Positions 1 through 7,468 of a DNA stretch of 11,948 nucleotides are shown in pieces. The DNA is from Anaerolineaceae bacterium UBA1415 (GTDB taxonomy: Bacteria > Chloroflexota > Anaerolineae > Anaerolineales > Anaerolineaceae), in assembly GCA_002305635.1 (NCBI GenBank), contig DBPR01000031.1, positions 1 to 11,948 on the forward strand. Reading direction: 5' to 3'. The translations under genes were made by a program, and so were the position numbers. The notes under the pieces are model-generated. The model was not told where the DNA came from, made no database searches, and saw nothing but the letters and a program-made list of their open reading frames with translations. Within the stretch, counting starts at the first letter, position 1, and each line of letters starts with the position of its first letter.

Positions 1-106
1 ATAGGGATATTTGAAACTGAAACCATAATAAAACGGTGCGCGTAAAGCGCGTAGCGGTGTGATAAAATTAAGCATTCAATCAAAGATAATGAGGAAAACA
101 GAAAAA

Positions 107-868
107 ATGAAAACACGAAGACCGATCGTTGCTGGAAACTGGAAAATGAACAAGACCCTTGCCGAAGCTGGCGAGCTTTTGGAAGGTTTGGTGCCCGAAC
201 TGAAAGATGTTGATTCCGTTGGGATCATCGTTTGTACTCCCTACACCAACCTGGCCGTGGCAAAAGAAAAGCTGGCCGGGACGAACATCAAAGTTGGCGC
301 ACAGAACCTGCATTGGGAAAAATCCGGCGCCTTTACCGGCGAGGTCTCTGCCGACATGCTCAAAGATTTTTGTGAATACGTGATCATTGGTCACTCCGAA
401 CGCAGAGCGATGTTTGGTGAGACAGATGAGACCGTCAACAAGAAGGTCTTTGCCTCGCTCGAGGTTGGGCTGATGCCGATCGTTTGTGTTGGTGAAACGC
501 TCGAAGAGAACGAAGCCGGCCAGACCGCGGAAGTGGTTGGGCGAATGGTTCGCGAAGGTCTGAAGGGTTTGGATCAGGAAAAGGCTGCCCGTGTTGTGGT
601 TGCTTACGAACCGGTTTGGGCCATTGGTACCGGCAAGACCGCCACGCCAGAGCAGGCTAATGACGTTCACAAAAACGTCATTCGCCCGATCCTGCGCGAG
701 ATGTTTGGCGAAGCGGTTGGCGACGGTATGCGCATTTTGTACGGCGGCTCCGTTAAACCAGGCAACGCCAAAGAACTTTTCGGCATGTCGGACATCGACG
801 GCGGTCTGATCGGCGGCGCAAGTTTGAAGGTTGCCGATTTCGTTGGCATCGTCGAAGGCGCCTTTTAA
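107..868 (+). CDS. tpiA: Triosephosphate isomerase
   Basis: Cytosolic glycolytic enzyme interconverting dihydroxyacetone phosphate and glyceraldehyde 3-phosphate. The 253-residue product has the normal family length. All signatures are visible: NWKMN with catalytic Lys13, GHSERR with electrophile His96, the AYEPVWAIGTG block with catalytic base Glu168 and the flexible loop 6, and the C-terminal phosphate-binding YGGSVKPGN and GGLIGGASL segments. I chose ATG 107 because GAGGA at 91-95 lies 11 nt upstream and the protein then begins just before the first barrel strand. In-frame starts at 59 (GTG) and 89 would only add a non-conserved tail. The first 106 bases hold no confident promoter, so transcription may come from upstream. 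The next gene set has its own promoter, so tpiA is probably not in the pheST operon. Confidence 0.97.
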   Translation: MKTRRPIVAGNWKMNKTLAEAGELLEGLVPELKDVDSVGIIVCTPYTNLAVAKEKLAGTNIKVGAQNLHWEKSGAFTGEVSADMLKDFCEYVIIGHSERRAMFGETDETVNKKVFASLEVGLMPIVCVGETLEENEAGQTAEVVGRMVREGLKGLDQEKAARVVVAYEPVWAIGTGKTATPEQANDVHKNVIRPILREMFGEAVGDGMRILYGGSVKPGNAKELFGMSDIDGGLIGGASLKVADFVGIVEGAF

Positions 869-884
869 TTTATTGAAGGTTTGA

Positions 885-943
885 TGGGTAGGTCGGAATT
901 GAAAATTGCCTGTGATCAGTCAATTTTCAATCCGACTTATCTA
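885..943. repeat. Imperfect hairpin repeat, family A, copy 1
   Basis: A long imperfect inverted repeat lies just after tpiA. The core arms at 892-908 and 921-936 pair with one bulged base, and G-U pairs extend the stem out to 885 and 943. No T-tract follows, so it is not a canonical intrinsic terminator, though it could protect the tpiA mRNA 3' end. Its outer arm GTAGGTCGGAATTGA (888-902) matches 13 of 15 bases with the hairpin at 8479-8493, and TTTCAATC recurs in both right arms. I therefore read it as one copy of a dispersed REP-like element. Confidence 0.6.
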
Positions 944-982
944 ACCATTTGGGCCTCCTCACACATTCGTGCTTGTCTTTCC

Positions 983-1010
983 TTGACATCCACCTTCAAA
1001 AACTTATAAT
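983..1010 (+). promoter_or_regulatory. Sigma-70 promoter of the pheST operon
   Basis: TTGACA at 983-988 and TATAAT at 1005-1010 are both perfect consensus hexamers, separated by 16 bases. Transcription would begin near 1017, at the first bases of the T-box leader. This is the strongest promoter match in the window. Confidence 0.85.
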
Positions 1011-1017
1011 TTATCCA

Positions 1018-1245
1018 TCAACTGTGAACGGGATAAGTAGGTCAGTTTGCCCCACAGGGAGGATCTGCCGCAACTGAGAGCAGATCCGGATCAGCATTGA
1101 CTGAAATTCACCCGGGAGTCGCGCGCGCGAACGCGAGGTCAGTAGCGCGTGCCGGTTGCCCCCGTTACCGGGCGTCCTGAGTGGCTCAAAAGAGCAAGAA
1201 GGGTGGTACCGCGGAAACTCCGTCCCTTTATGGGGCGGTTTTTTT
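1018..1245 (+). promoter_or_regulatory. T-box riboswitch, tRNA-Phe specific, for pheS-pheT
   Basis: Leader RNA that senses uncharged tRNA-Phe and lets transcription proceed into pheST. The T-box AAGGGTGGTACCGCG is at 1199-1213. Stem I contains AGTA (1036-1039) opposite the specifier context GAAATTCA (1103-1110), so the specifier codon is UUC (1107-1109, Phe). A stem-I hairpin pairs 1061-1068 with 1080-1087. A further hairpin pairs CCGGT with ACCGG around 1151-1170. The bulge base in TGGT (1204-1207) would pair with an ACCA end, which fits the A73 discriminator of tRNA-Phe. AAGGG (1199-1203) can pair with CCCTT (1224-1228) as the antiterminator, in competition with the downstream terminator. 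Stem boundaries are approximate. Confidence 0.95.
1220..1245 (+). terminator. Regulated intrinsic terminator of the T-box
   Basis: CCGTCCC (1220-1226) pairs with GGGGCGG (1232-1238) around a 5-nt loop, with one G-U pair, followed by seven T residues (1239-1245). It overlaps the antiterminator pairing, so it forms when tRNA-Phe is charged and ends transcription before pheS. Confidence 0.92.
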
Positions 1246-1273
1246 GTGTCTGCCCATAAAAATTGAGGTGAAA

Positions 1274-2308
1274 ATGTCTGAAATCGAATTGAATTTGCAA
1301 ACCGAGCAGGAAAAAGGGCTGCAAAGCCTGGCGGCAATCAACTCATTGCCTGAGCTTGAGGTCTGGAAACAATCTTTCCTGGGTAAGAGCTCTTTGGTGA
1401 TGACCACTTTTGGCAAGATGGGCAGTTTTAGCAAGGAGGAGCGCCCGTTGGTCGGAAAGGCTGTCAACGCGGTCAAAGTGGCTTTTGAGGCTGCCTTTGC
1501 GAGCAAGGAAGAAGTGCTCAAGCGCGATGCGCTGCTGCAATCCATGGAATCTGAAAAGCTGGATGTCAGCCTGCCTGGCAGAGCCGCGCGCAGGGGACGG
1601 CTGCACCCGATCAACCTGTCTTTGCGCGAAATTTACCGCATTTTTGGCGATATGGGCTTCCAGGTTTACAGCTCACCCGAGGTCGAGACCGATGACATGA
1701 ACTTCACCTATCTGAATATACCGCCTTATCATCCCTCGCGGGATATGTGGGACACTTTCTATACTGAAGACGAAAACGTACTTCTGCGAACACATACCTC
1801 GCCAGGCCAGGTGCGCTCGATGCGCGAGTATTACCCCAACCCGGTACGGGTGATCCTGCCGGGCGCCTGTATGCGCTACGAACAGCTGGATCAAAGCCAC
1901 GAGATCGAATTCATGCAGTTTGAGCTTTTGGTCGTAGATAAGGGCATCACTTTTGCTGACCTGAAAGGTACGATCGAAGACTTTACCAAGCGTATGTTTG
2001 GGCCTGGCGCGGACACACGCTTCCGCCCTTCGCACTTCCCATTCACCGAACCGAGCGCTGAGCTGGATATGGCCTGTGTTTTCTGCGGCGGTTCTGGCTG
2101 CGGCGTTTGCCATGGAACGGGTTGGATCGAGCTGGGCGGCTGCGGCATGGTTCACCCGCGCGTATTGCAATATGGCGGCTATGACCCAGAGGTTTACAGC
2201 GGTTTCGCGGCTGGGGTAGGGATCGACCGCACAACGCTGCTGCGCTACCATATTGATGACATCCGCTATTTGCGAAATAACGATATTCGCTTCCTGGAAC
2301 AGTTCTAA
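1274..2308 (+). CDS. pheS: Phenylalanine--tRNA ligase alpha subunit
   Basis: Catalytic subunit of the cytosolic alpha2-beta2 PheRS, which charges tRNA-Phe. The 344-residue product has the usual order: an N-terminal tRNA-binding helical arm (about 10-95), then a class II synthetase core. Visible core motifs are HTSPGQVRSM (174-183), the motif-2 region near 194-222, FRPSHFPFTEPSAE (250-263), GCGMVHPRVL (289-298) and motif 3, GVGIDRTTLLRYHIDDIRYL (315-334). Four cysteines, C268, C271, C276 and C279, form a CxxCx4CxxC knuckle before the GTGWIE segment, a variant known in other bacterial PheS. ATG 1274 has GAGGTG at 1265-1270. A longer in-frame start at 1181 lies inside the T-box and would be untranslated leader. 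pheT follows after 14 nt. Confidence 0.97.
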   Translation: MSEIELNLQTEQEKGLQSLAAINSLPELEVWKQSFLGKSSLVMTTFGKMGSFSKEERPLVGKAVNAVKVAFEAAFASKEEVLKRDALLQSMESEKLDVSLPGRAARRGRLHPINLSLREIYRIFGDMGFQVYSSPEVETDDMNFTYLNIPPYHPSRDMWDTFYTEDENVLLRTHTSPGQVRSMREYYPNPVRVILPGACMRYEQLDQSHEIEFMQFELLVVDKGITFADLKGTIEDFTKRMFGPGADTRFRPSHFPFTEPSAELDMACVFCGGSGCGVCHGTGWIELGGCGMVHPRVLQYGGYDPEVYSGFAAGVGIDRTTLLRYHIDDIRYLRNNDIRFLEQF

Positions 2309-2322
2309 AGGGAGAGGTAAGA

Positions 2323-4860
2323 ATGAAAGCACCTTTAAGTTGGATAAAAGATTACGTTGATCTGGACGGAAAAACCGTGGAAGAGATCGGTCAGGCCCTA
2401 ACCATGACGGGTCTGGAAGTGGAAGAAATTCTGCTGGTCGGGCTGGAGAAACCTGCGGGGCAGCGTCTGCAAAATAAGTATTCAGGCCTTTCCTGGGACA
2501 GGGAAAAGTTTGTTGTGGCGGAAGTGCTGGAAGTCAATCAGCACCCCAACGCCGATAAGCTGACCCTCTGCCAGCTCAACGACGGCAAAGAGATCAAAAC
2601 TGTGCTAACGGGCGCCCCGAACCTGTATCCTTTCATTGGCAAAGGCAAACTGGAACCTACTATTAAAGTCGCCTATGCCAAAGAGGGCGCGCAGCTCTAT
2701 GACGGGCATCAGCCTGGACTTGTCCTGACCAAACTCAAGAAAGTCACCATCCGCGGCGTTGAGTCTTCCTCGATGATCGCGTCCGAGAAAGAACTGGGCA
2801 TTTCCGAGGAGCACGATGGTGTCATCTTCCTTGATGACGACGCGCCGGTCGGCATGCCGCTGGCTGATTACATGGGCGATGCTGTTTTTGACGTAAAGAT
2901 CCTGCCCAACATGGCCAGGGACGCCTCGATCATCGGGATCGCGCGTGAACTGGCAGCTGCGTATGGTCTGGAACTGAAGGAGCCGCAGGGCTTGCCGCTA
3001 AAAACTGGCGGCGCGATTGAGGACTATGTCGGTTTAGAGATCCGCGACCCTGAACTCAACACGCGTTTCATGCTTGGGATGGTGAAAAACGTCTGCGCGA
3101 AGCCCAGCCCTTATTGGGTGAGGCGGCGGCTGGTTTTGGCTGGCATGCGTCCGATCGATGCGCTGGTGGACGCCACCAACTACACGATGCTGGAAACAGG
3201 GCAGCCCCTGCACGCCTTTGATTATGATGTTTTGCGAAAGCGCGCCAACGGCAAACCGACGATCATTACCCGTCGGGCAGAAGAGGGTGAGAAGCTGACC
3301 ACCCTGGATGACCATCAGCTCACCTTGAGCAGTGAAACCGAGTTGGTGACCGACACGGCTGGTCCGCTCAGCCTGGCTGGCGTGATGGGCGGGCAGGAAT
3401 CGGGCATCAGCGCGGAATCGACACAGGTCCTGCTCGAAGCCGCGGCATGGAACTTCATTAATATCCGTAAAACCGGATCGCGCTATCGCATCAACAGCGA
3501 GGCGTCCTATCGCTTTAGCCGCGACGTGCATCCCGCCCTGACCGAACAGGCGCTTGGCCTTTGCCTGTGCAGAATGCGGGAGTGGGCTGGCGGTGAGGTG
3601 GTCGAGGGTGTCATTGATCAATACCCGCTCAGGCGGGAAGACCCGGTCAACACCCTGACAGAAGCAGACATTGAGCGCAGTCTTGGTTTGCGCATAGATT
3701 TAAAAGAGGCTAAAGCCATCCTCGAGCGTCTCGGTTTCAGCTGCCAGCTCGAAGGCGAAATTCTGAGCGCGAAAACGCCTGCCAACCGCACTGATATCGA
3801 AACTGGCATCATCGGGAAGGCGAACCTGATCGAGGAAGTCAGCCGCATTTACGGTTTTGAGCGCATCCCGACCCGTCGTCTGACAGGTGAACTGCCGCCG
3901 CAGCTGGGCGTTAAGCAAGTCGAATTTGAGGAACAGGTACGCGACATCATGGTCTCGCTGGGCATGCAGGACACGCTTGCCTATCGCCAGACCTCAATTG
4001 AACGCGAAGCAAAACTTTTGCCTGAATGCAAGGCGGATGAAACGCTGCGCTATGTCAAGATCGCCAATCCGATCTCACCGGAACGAACCGTAATGCGCCG
4101 CAGCACGCTGGCGACCATGCTTGAGCTGCTTGAACGCAACGGTCGTCTGGCAGAAGGCCTGGCGCTGTTTGAGATCGGGCCTGTCTTTTTGCCTGTGGAA
4201 GGGCAATTACTGCCGGATGAGCCGAAACGGCTGGCCATCGGACTGTGGGGCGCGAAATATCTTTCGGCCTGGAGCGAAAACCAGAACCGAACGGTCGATT
4301 TTTATGATCTGAAGGGCGTTTTGGAGGGTTTGATGCAGGGTTTGCATCTGCAAAACGTGGAATATCGTCCGCTTGGCGATCATCCGACCTTCCACCCGGG
4401 CAAAGCCGCGGGTATTTATGCGGGAGAAACGCTTTTGGGCGTTATGGGTGAGATCCATCCTCTTATCAGACAAAATTATGACTTCCCTGAAGGCGCGATC
4501 CTGGCGGCGGAGATCTATCTGGATCAACTCATGCCGCTGGTGGAAAAAGGCTTTCAGGTGCGCTCCATTTCCACCTTCCCGACCATGGTGGAGGATATCG
4601 CCCTGATCGTGGACGAGAATGTGCCTGCCAGTCAGGTGGAAGCTCTGATCCGCAAGGCGGGCGGAAAACTTTTGGTTGGCGTGCGCTTGTTCGACCTCTT
4701 CCGCAGTGAAAAACTCGGACAAGGGAAGAAGAGCCTGGCTTATCAACTGACCTATCAGGCGTTCGACCGCACCCTGAGCGTTGCTGACGCGGCCGCGATC
4801 CGCAAGAAGATCGTGAAATTGCTTGGTTTTGAGCTCGGCGCGGTCCTGCGCGACTCATAA
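2323..4860 (+). CDS. pheT: Phenylalanine--tRNA ligase beta subunit
   Basis: Second subunit of PheRS, responsible for tRNA recognition and editing of mischarged Tyr-tRNA-Phe. The 845 residues are slightly longer than the typical value of about 800. An EMAP/OB tRNA-binding domain spans about 60-180 and contains HPNADKLTLC (74-83), GAPN and the RGVESSSMIASEKELG block. The B3/4 editing domain is about 225-400. The B5 DNA-binding-like domain is about 415-500, followed by a degenerate synthetase-like core. The ferredoxin-fold anticodon-binding domain is about 752-845 (from RSISTFPTMVEDIAL to the end). Extra length lies mostly before and inside the OB domain (near 40-60 and 100-140). A purine-rich GGGAGAGG site precedes ATG 2323. 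It is co-transcribed with pheS under T-box control. Confidence 0.97.
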   Translation: MKAPLSWIKDYVDLDGKTVEEIGQALTMTGLEVEEILLVGLEKPAGQRLQNKYSGLSWDREKFVVAEVLEVNQHPNADKLTLCQLNDGKEIKTVLTGAPNLYPFIGKGKLEPTIKVAYAKEGAQLYDGHQPGLVLTKLKKVTIRGVESSSMIASEKELGISEEHDGVIFLDDDAPVGMPLADYMGDAVFDVKILPNMARDASIIGIARELAAAYGLELKEPQGLPLKTGGAIEDYVGLEIRDPELNTRFMLGMVKNVCAKPSPYWVRRRLVLAGMRPIDALVDATNYTMLETGQPLHAFDYDVLRKRANGKPTIITRRAEEGEKLTTLDDHQLTLSSETELVTDTAGPLSLAGVMGGQESGISAESTQVLLEAAAWNFINIRKTGSRYRINSEASYRFSRDVHPALTEQALGLCLCRMREWAGGEVVEGVIDQYPLRREDPVNTLTEADIERSLGLRIDLKEAKAILERLGFSCQLEGEILSAKTPANRTDIETGIIGKANLIEEVSRIYGFERIPTRRLTGELPPQLGVKQVEFEEQVRDIMVSLGMQDTLAYRQTSIEREAKLLPECKADETLRYVKIANPISPERTVMRRSTLATMLELLERNGRLAEGLALFEIGPVFLPVEGQLLPDEPKRLAIGLWGAKYLSAWSENQNRTVDFYDLKGVLEGLMQGLHLQNVEYRPLGDHPTFHPGKAAGIYAGETLLGVMGEIHPLIRQNYDFPEGAILAAEIYLDQLMPLVEKGFQVRSISTFPTMVEDIALIVDENVPASQVEALIRKAGGKLLVGVRLFDLFRSEKLGQGKKSLAYQLTYQAFDRTLSVADAAAIRKKIVKLLGFELGAVLRDS

Positions 4861-4873
4861 AGAGGAGATGAAA

Positions 4874-5209
4874 ATGAAAACCATGTATACATTTACCCGT
4901 AATGGTTTGGGCGATGCGCCCGAAGGCCTGCGGCAGGCTTTGGCGGTCAAGTTTTTGAGCCTTTTGGCGCAGGAGGAACAGCTGCCAGCCGCGATCCTCT
5001 TTTACACTGAAGGCGTGAAGCTGGTGGTCGAGGGCTCGCCCGTGATCAACTGGCTGGAAATGCTGCAAGGCAAGGGCGTTGAGCTGATCATTTGCTCGAC
5101 CTGTCTGGAATACTTTGGGCTGAAAGACCAGGTGCGGGTTGGAAAAATCGCTGGCATGCCCGATATCATTGCAGCCATGCAGACTGCTGACAAGGTCGTC
5201 GCGCTTTAA
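4874..5209 (+). CDS. DsrE/YedF-like small protein
   Basis: A 111-residue soluble protein resembling the C-terminal DsrE-like domain of YedF-type sulfur/selenium proteins. Supporting segments are AILFYTEGVKLVVEGS (40-55), GVELIICSTCLEYFGLKD (68-85) with Cys74 and Cys77, and the ending VGKIAGMPDII. The CxxCL-x-YFGLKD block is the family's most recognisable feature, and a cysteine there could carry sulfur or selenium. The N-terminal TusA/SirA domain of full YedF is absent, so this is a stand-alone domain. Start ATG 4874 follows AGAGGAG (4861-4867) at 6 nt. ATG 4868 abuts that site and is unlikely. The gene begins 13 nt after pheT, so it is almost certainly the third gene of the T-box operon. The substrate is unknown, and a link to translation is only contextual. 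Confidence 0.8.
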   Translation: MKTMYTFTRNGLGDAPEGLRQALAVKFLSLLAQEEQLPAAILFYTEGVKLVVEGSPVINWLEMLQGKGVELIICSTCLEYFGLKDQVRVGKIAGMPDIIAAMQTADKVVAL

Positions 5210-5222
5210 AGAAATAACTGAG

Positions 5223-5264
5223 CTTCTCGTTCTATAAAAAATCTGCGTTCTAGGGAATGAGAAG
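5223..5264. other. Inverted repeat after the pheST operon
   Basis: CTTCTCGTTC (5223-5232) pairs with GGAATGAGAAG (5254-5264), allowing one G-U pair, around a loop of about 21 nt. It starts 14 bases after the stop of the DsrE-like gene. There is no T-tract, so it may be an mRNA-end structure rather than a true terminator. Confidence 0.4.
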
Positions 5265-5288
5265 GATACTTAAGTAGGAAACTTTAAA

Positions 5289-5322
5289 GACCCACCCCCT
5301 TAGTCCCCCTCCCCGGAGGGGG
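5289..5322. repeat. C/G-rich palindromic repeat, family B, copy 1
   Basis: A C-rich run leads into a perfect palindrome in which CCCCCTCC (5305-5312) is followed by CC and then GGAGGGGG (5315-5322). The surrounding pattern, GACCC, C-run, TAGT or TAAT, C-run, CGGAGGG, recurs in shortened form at 8620-8639. It lies in a non-coding spacer and is probably a dispersed intergenic repeat. The rest of 5323-5452 holds only a weak 5-bp inverted repeat (CTAAC/GTTAG, 5347-5364) and no convincing gene. Confidence 0.5.
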
Positions 5323-5452
5323 TAGTAGAAATACTGCAGCGTTCTCCTAACGCCTGAAGGTTAGTGATGCGAAAAGTTGGGTCGAGCTTCATCATAAGAC
5401 AGCAATTGTTAAAGTCGGGTGTTCAATGCAGGATTGTCATTGTGTTTTACAT

Positions 5453-5490
5453 AAAAAGTACTCATGGAATCTCTCCATGAGTACTTTTTT
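5453..5490. terminator. Bidirectional intrinsic terminator
   Basis: A perfect 16-bp stem, 5453-5468 with 5474-5489, closes a 5-nt loop. It is flanked by T6 on the + strand (5485-5490) and by A5 (T5 on the - strand). It sits 17 bp beyond the stop of the minus-strand hydrolase gene and also ends any readthrough from the pheST operon. Convergent transcription units thus share one terminator. Confidence 0.92.
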
Positions 5491-5506
5491 AATTTCCAAC
5501 AAAAGT

Positions 5507-7312
5507 TTATAGATTCCAGAACTGATAAAACTGGAAGAACATGATCGATACGATCGTTACAATTAGTAAGAAGGTTGGGAAGCCGATCAGCTTGCGGGTA
5601 TTCTTTGTATTCGCTGGTTTCATTCGGATGAGCTGCATCAGGTGCAGAACGGAGAGAACCAATAAAACAGTGTAAACCGCGATGATCACATAGAAGAAGT
5701 TTTTCGGCATAAATGAGAGCCCTGCCCAAACAAGCAGGAGTGTGTTCAACAAGGTCAGCAAAACGAGCAGCAAAGCGCCGGTCTTCCATTTTTTGATCTT
5801 TAGATCCTCAGTGTGCTGTACCACAACTTCAGTTGCTGTGGTTTGAACCGGTTTTTTCCTGAAGATACCGATTATCAAGGCGATCAAGGAGTAGAGACCG
5901 CCGATCACCAGCATCAGCGCCAGGAAAAGCGTCAGCCCTAATTCAAGATAGTTCGGCCGGGCAAAATCCATAACTCCAAGGTAAAGCACTTCTTTGCCGT
6001 CAACTGTGCCTGATTCCCAAAGAGCGTTGATGTCATCTTCTTCCATAGCGATCAGATTGATGTTTTTCATGATCGAAAAGGGGCCAACAGCAACGGTTCT
6101 TAAGGAAGCAAAAAAGCCTTTTGGGATCACCCGGTTTTCCAAATTGTATTCGGAAGGGTCAAGCTTGCCAAAGACGATCTCCGGCATCTCGATGGCAAAT
6201 GTTTGCTCGCCAAATTGATTTACCATGACAACCATGCCAATCCCGGATTGCGGTTCGATCAGCAGATTGGATGTTTGACCAGCGGTGTTACCGCCGTGCC
6301 CGTAAACCGACAGGGCATACATCGAATTCCACATGCCGTGCGCGTTGCGGGGAATTCCGCTTTCGGGGTAGGTGCTGGTCGCTTCAAAAAAGGTGTTGAT
6401 GGTGCTCTCCTGGCTGAAGAGTTTGTGCCAGCTTTCACCCTGAGGATCGATCGCCTGGGCAAAAAGCCGGAAATCACTCAGCGTACCCGTTGCCATACCG
6501 GCGGGATAGAGCGGGATAAAGAATTGACAGGGATCGATGGCTTTCACTTCAGTGGAGTAACATTTTGTGTTTGGGCGTTGGGACTGTACCCAGGGGTTAT
6601 CCGAGAGATCGGGCCAGAGGGCGGTCTTTTCCATGCCCAGTTTTTCAAAAATATTTTCTTTCGTGTAGTCGACAAATGATTTTCCAGAAACCCGTTCGAC
6701 AATGAAAGCAGCCAGAGCGGCACCCCAGTTTGAGTAAGCGGTAACCTTGCCAACTTCATAGATCTGTCTTGGCTGGGTGTTGCGCAGGACGCTTTCAATA
6801 TCCTTGACCTCGGAAATCCGCTCTGTGAACAGGTTTAATAAGACTTCCTGGAAGCCAGCCTGATGGTTCATCAGATCGATCATCGTGATTGTTTGTGAAT
6901 CCTTGAGTCTGGTAAGGAATCTTTCCGGCAGGTATTGGGTGATATCCGCGTTGAGGTCGAGCAGGCCTTTTTCGTACAGCTGCATTACGCTGACCCAAAC
7001 CATCAGTTTGGTGGCAGATCCCCATTCAAAAACGGTCTCTTCATCGACTTTGATCTGATTGGAAATGTCAGAAAAACCGTAATGCTTTTCAAAAAGCACC
7101 TGATCGGCGTCAAAAACGGAGACTGACATGCCAGCGAGGGAGTTTTGATGTTCCGCGACAAAGGCGTCGATCTGCTTTTCAAGCTCAGAAACCGGCAGGC
7201 CGGATGGGAGGTTGGGAGTGTTCTGGGCAAGGGCGTGCAAATTTGCCTGGAGGAATACTGTCAGGGTTAACAGTATGATCAATACGTTGTAAAGGAATTT
7301 GTTCTTTTTCAT
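5507..7312 (-). CDS. Exported serine hydrolase, beta-lactamase/PBP fold, with C-terminal membrane helices
   Basis: A 601-residue protein of the class C beta-lactamase-related family (PF00144). A signal peptide or N-terminal anchor is at 1-30 (MKKNK, a hydrophobic run, then HALAQ). The catalytic domain spans about 42-385 and holds all three family motifs: SATK (Ser99, Lys102), YSN (193-195) and HGGNTAG (339-345). After a linker there are four predicted membrane helices, near 456-484, 510-533, 538-562 and 574-596. The active site should therefore face outward. Family members include D-aminopeptidases, esterases and peptidoglycan-modifying enzymes, and the substrate cannot be read from sequence. 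The start fits the signal peptide, but there is no clear Shine-Dalgarno sequence before ATG 7312. A terminator lies just downstream. Confidence 0.87.
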   Translation of the reverse strand: MKKNKFLYNVLIILLTLTVFLQANLHALAQNTPNLPSGLPVSELEKQIDAFVAEHQNSLAGMSVSVFDADQVLFEKHYGFSDISNQIKVDEETVFEWGSATKLMVWVSVMQLYEKGLLDLNADITQYLPERFLTRLKDSQTITMIDLMNHQAGFQEVLLNLFTERISEVKDIESVLRNTQPRQIYEVGKVTAYSNWGAALAAFIVERVSGKSFVDYTKENIFEKLGMEKTALWPDLSDNPWVQSQRPNTKCYSTEVKAIDPCQFFIPLYPAGMATGTLSDFRLFAQAIDPQGESWHKLFSQESTINTFFEATSTYPESGIPRNAHGMWNSMYALSVYGHGGNTAGQTSNLLIEPQSGIGMVVMVNQFGEQTFAIEMPEIVFGKLDPSEYNLENRVIPKGFFASLRTVAVGPFSIMKNINLIAMEEDDINALWESGTVDGKEVLYLGVMDFARPNYLELGLTLFLALMLVIGGLYSLIALIIGIFRKKPVQTTATEVVVQHTEDLKIKKWKTGALLLVLLTLLNTLLLVWAGLSFMPKNFFYVIIAVYTVLLVLSVLHLMQLIRMKPANTKNTRKLIGFPTFLLIVTIVSIMFFQFYQFWNL

Positions 7313-7408
7313 GGTTCAATAATAGCTTTGTTTTTGATAAGAGAGTTAAAAAGTAAGTTAACGAAAAAGGAACATACGGTTAGGAATCATCGAAATAAAT
7401 ATAAAAAG

Positions 7409-7450
7409 AAAAACCCGACTTCACAAGGTGTTTTGTTTTGTCGGGTTTTT
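7409..7450 (-). terminator. Intrinsic terminator of the DUF368 gene
   Basis: AAAAACCCGAC (7409-7419) pairs perfectly with GTCGGGTTTTT (7440-7450) around a 20-nt loop. On the - strand the stem ends in TTTTTCTTTTT. It begins 18 bp after the DUF368 stop and separates that gene from the serine hydrolase, so the two minus-strand genes are likely transcribed independently. It could also act on the + strand. Confidence 0.88.
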
Positions 7451-7468
7451 AGTTTAAAGATGAATTGA

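Noticed and set aside
59..106. Longer TpiA starting at GTG 59 or ATG 89
   Set aside because: The extra residues are not part of the conserved barrel, and the GAGGA site at 91-95 points to ATG 107.
80..670. A 196-codon open frame antisense to tpiA
   Set aside because: It covers the tpiA coding region on the other strand, and its translation resembles no family I recognise.
1181..1273. Longer PheS start at 1181
   Set aside because: The added 31 codons translate the T-box sequence and its terminator, which are regulatory RNA. ATG 1274 has its own ribosome site.
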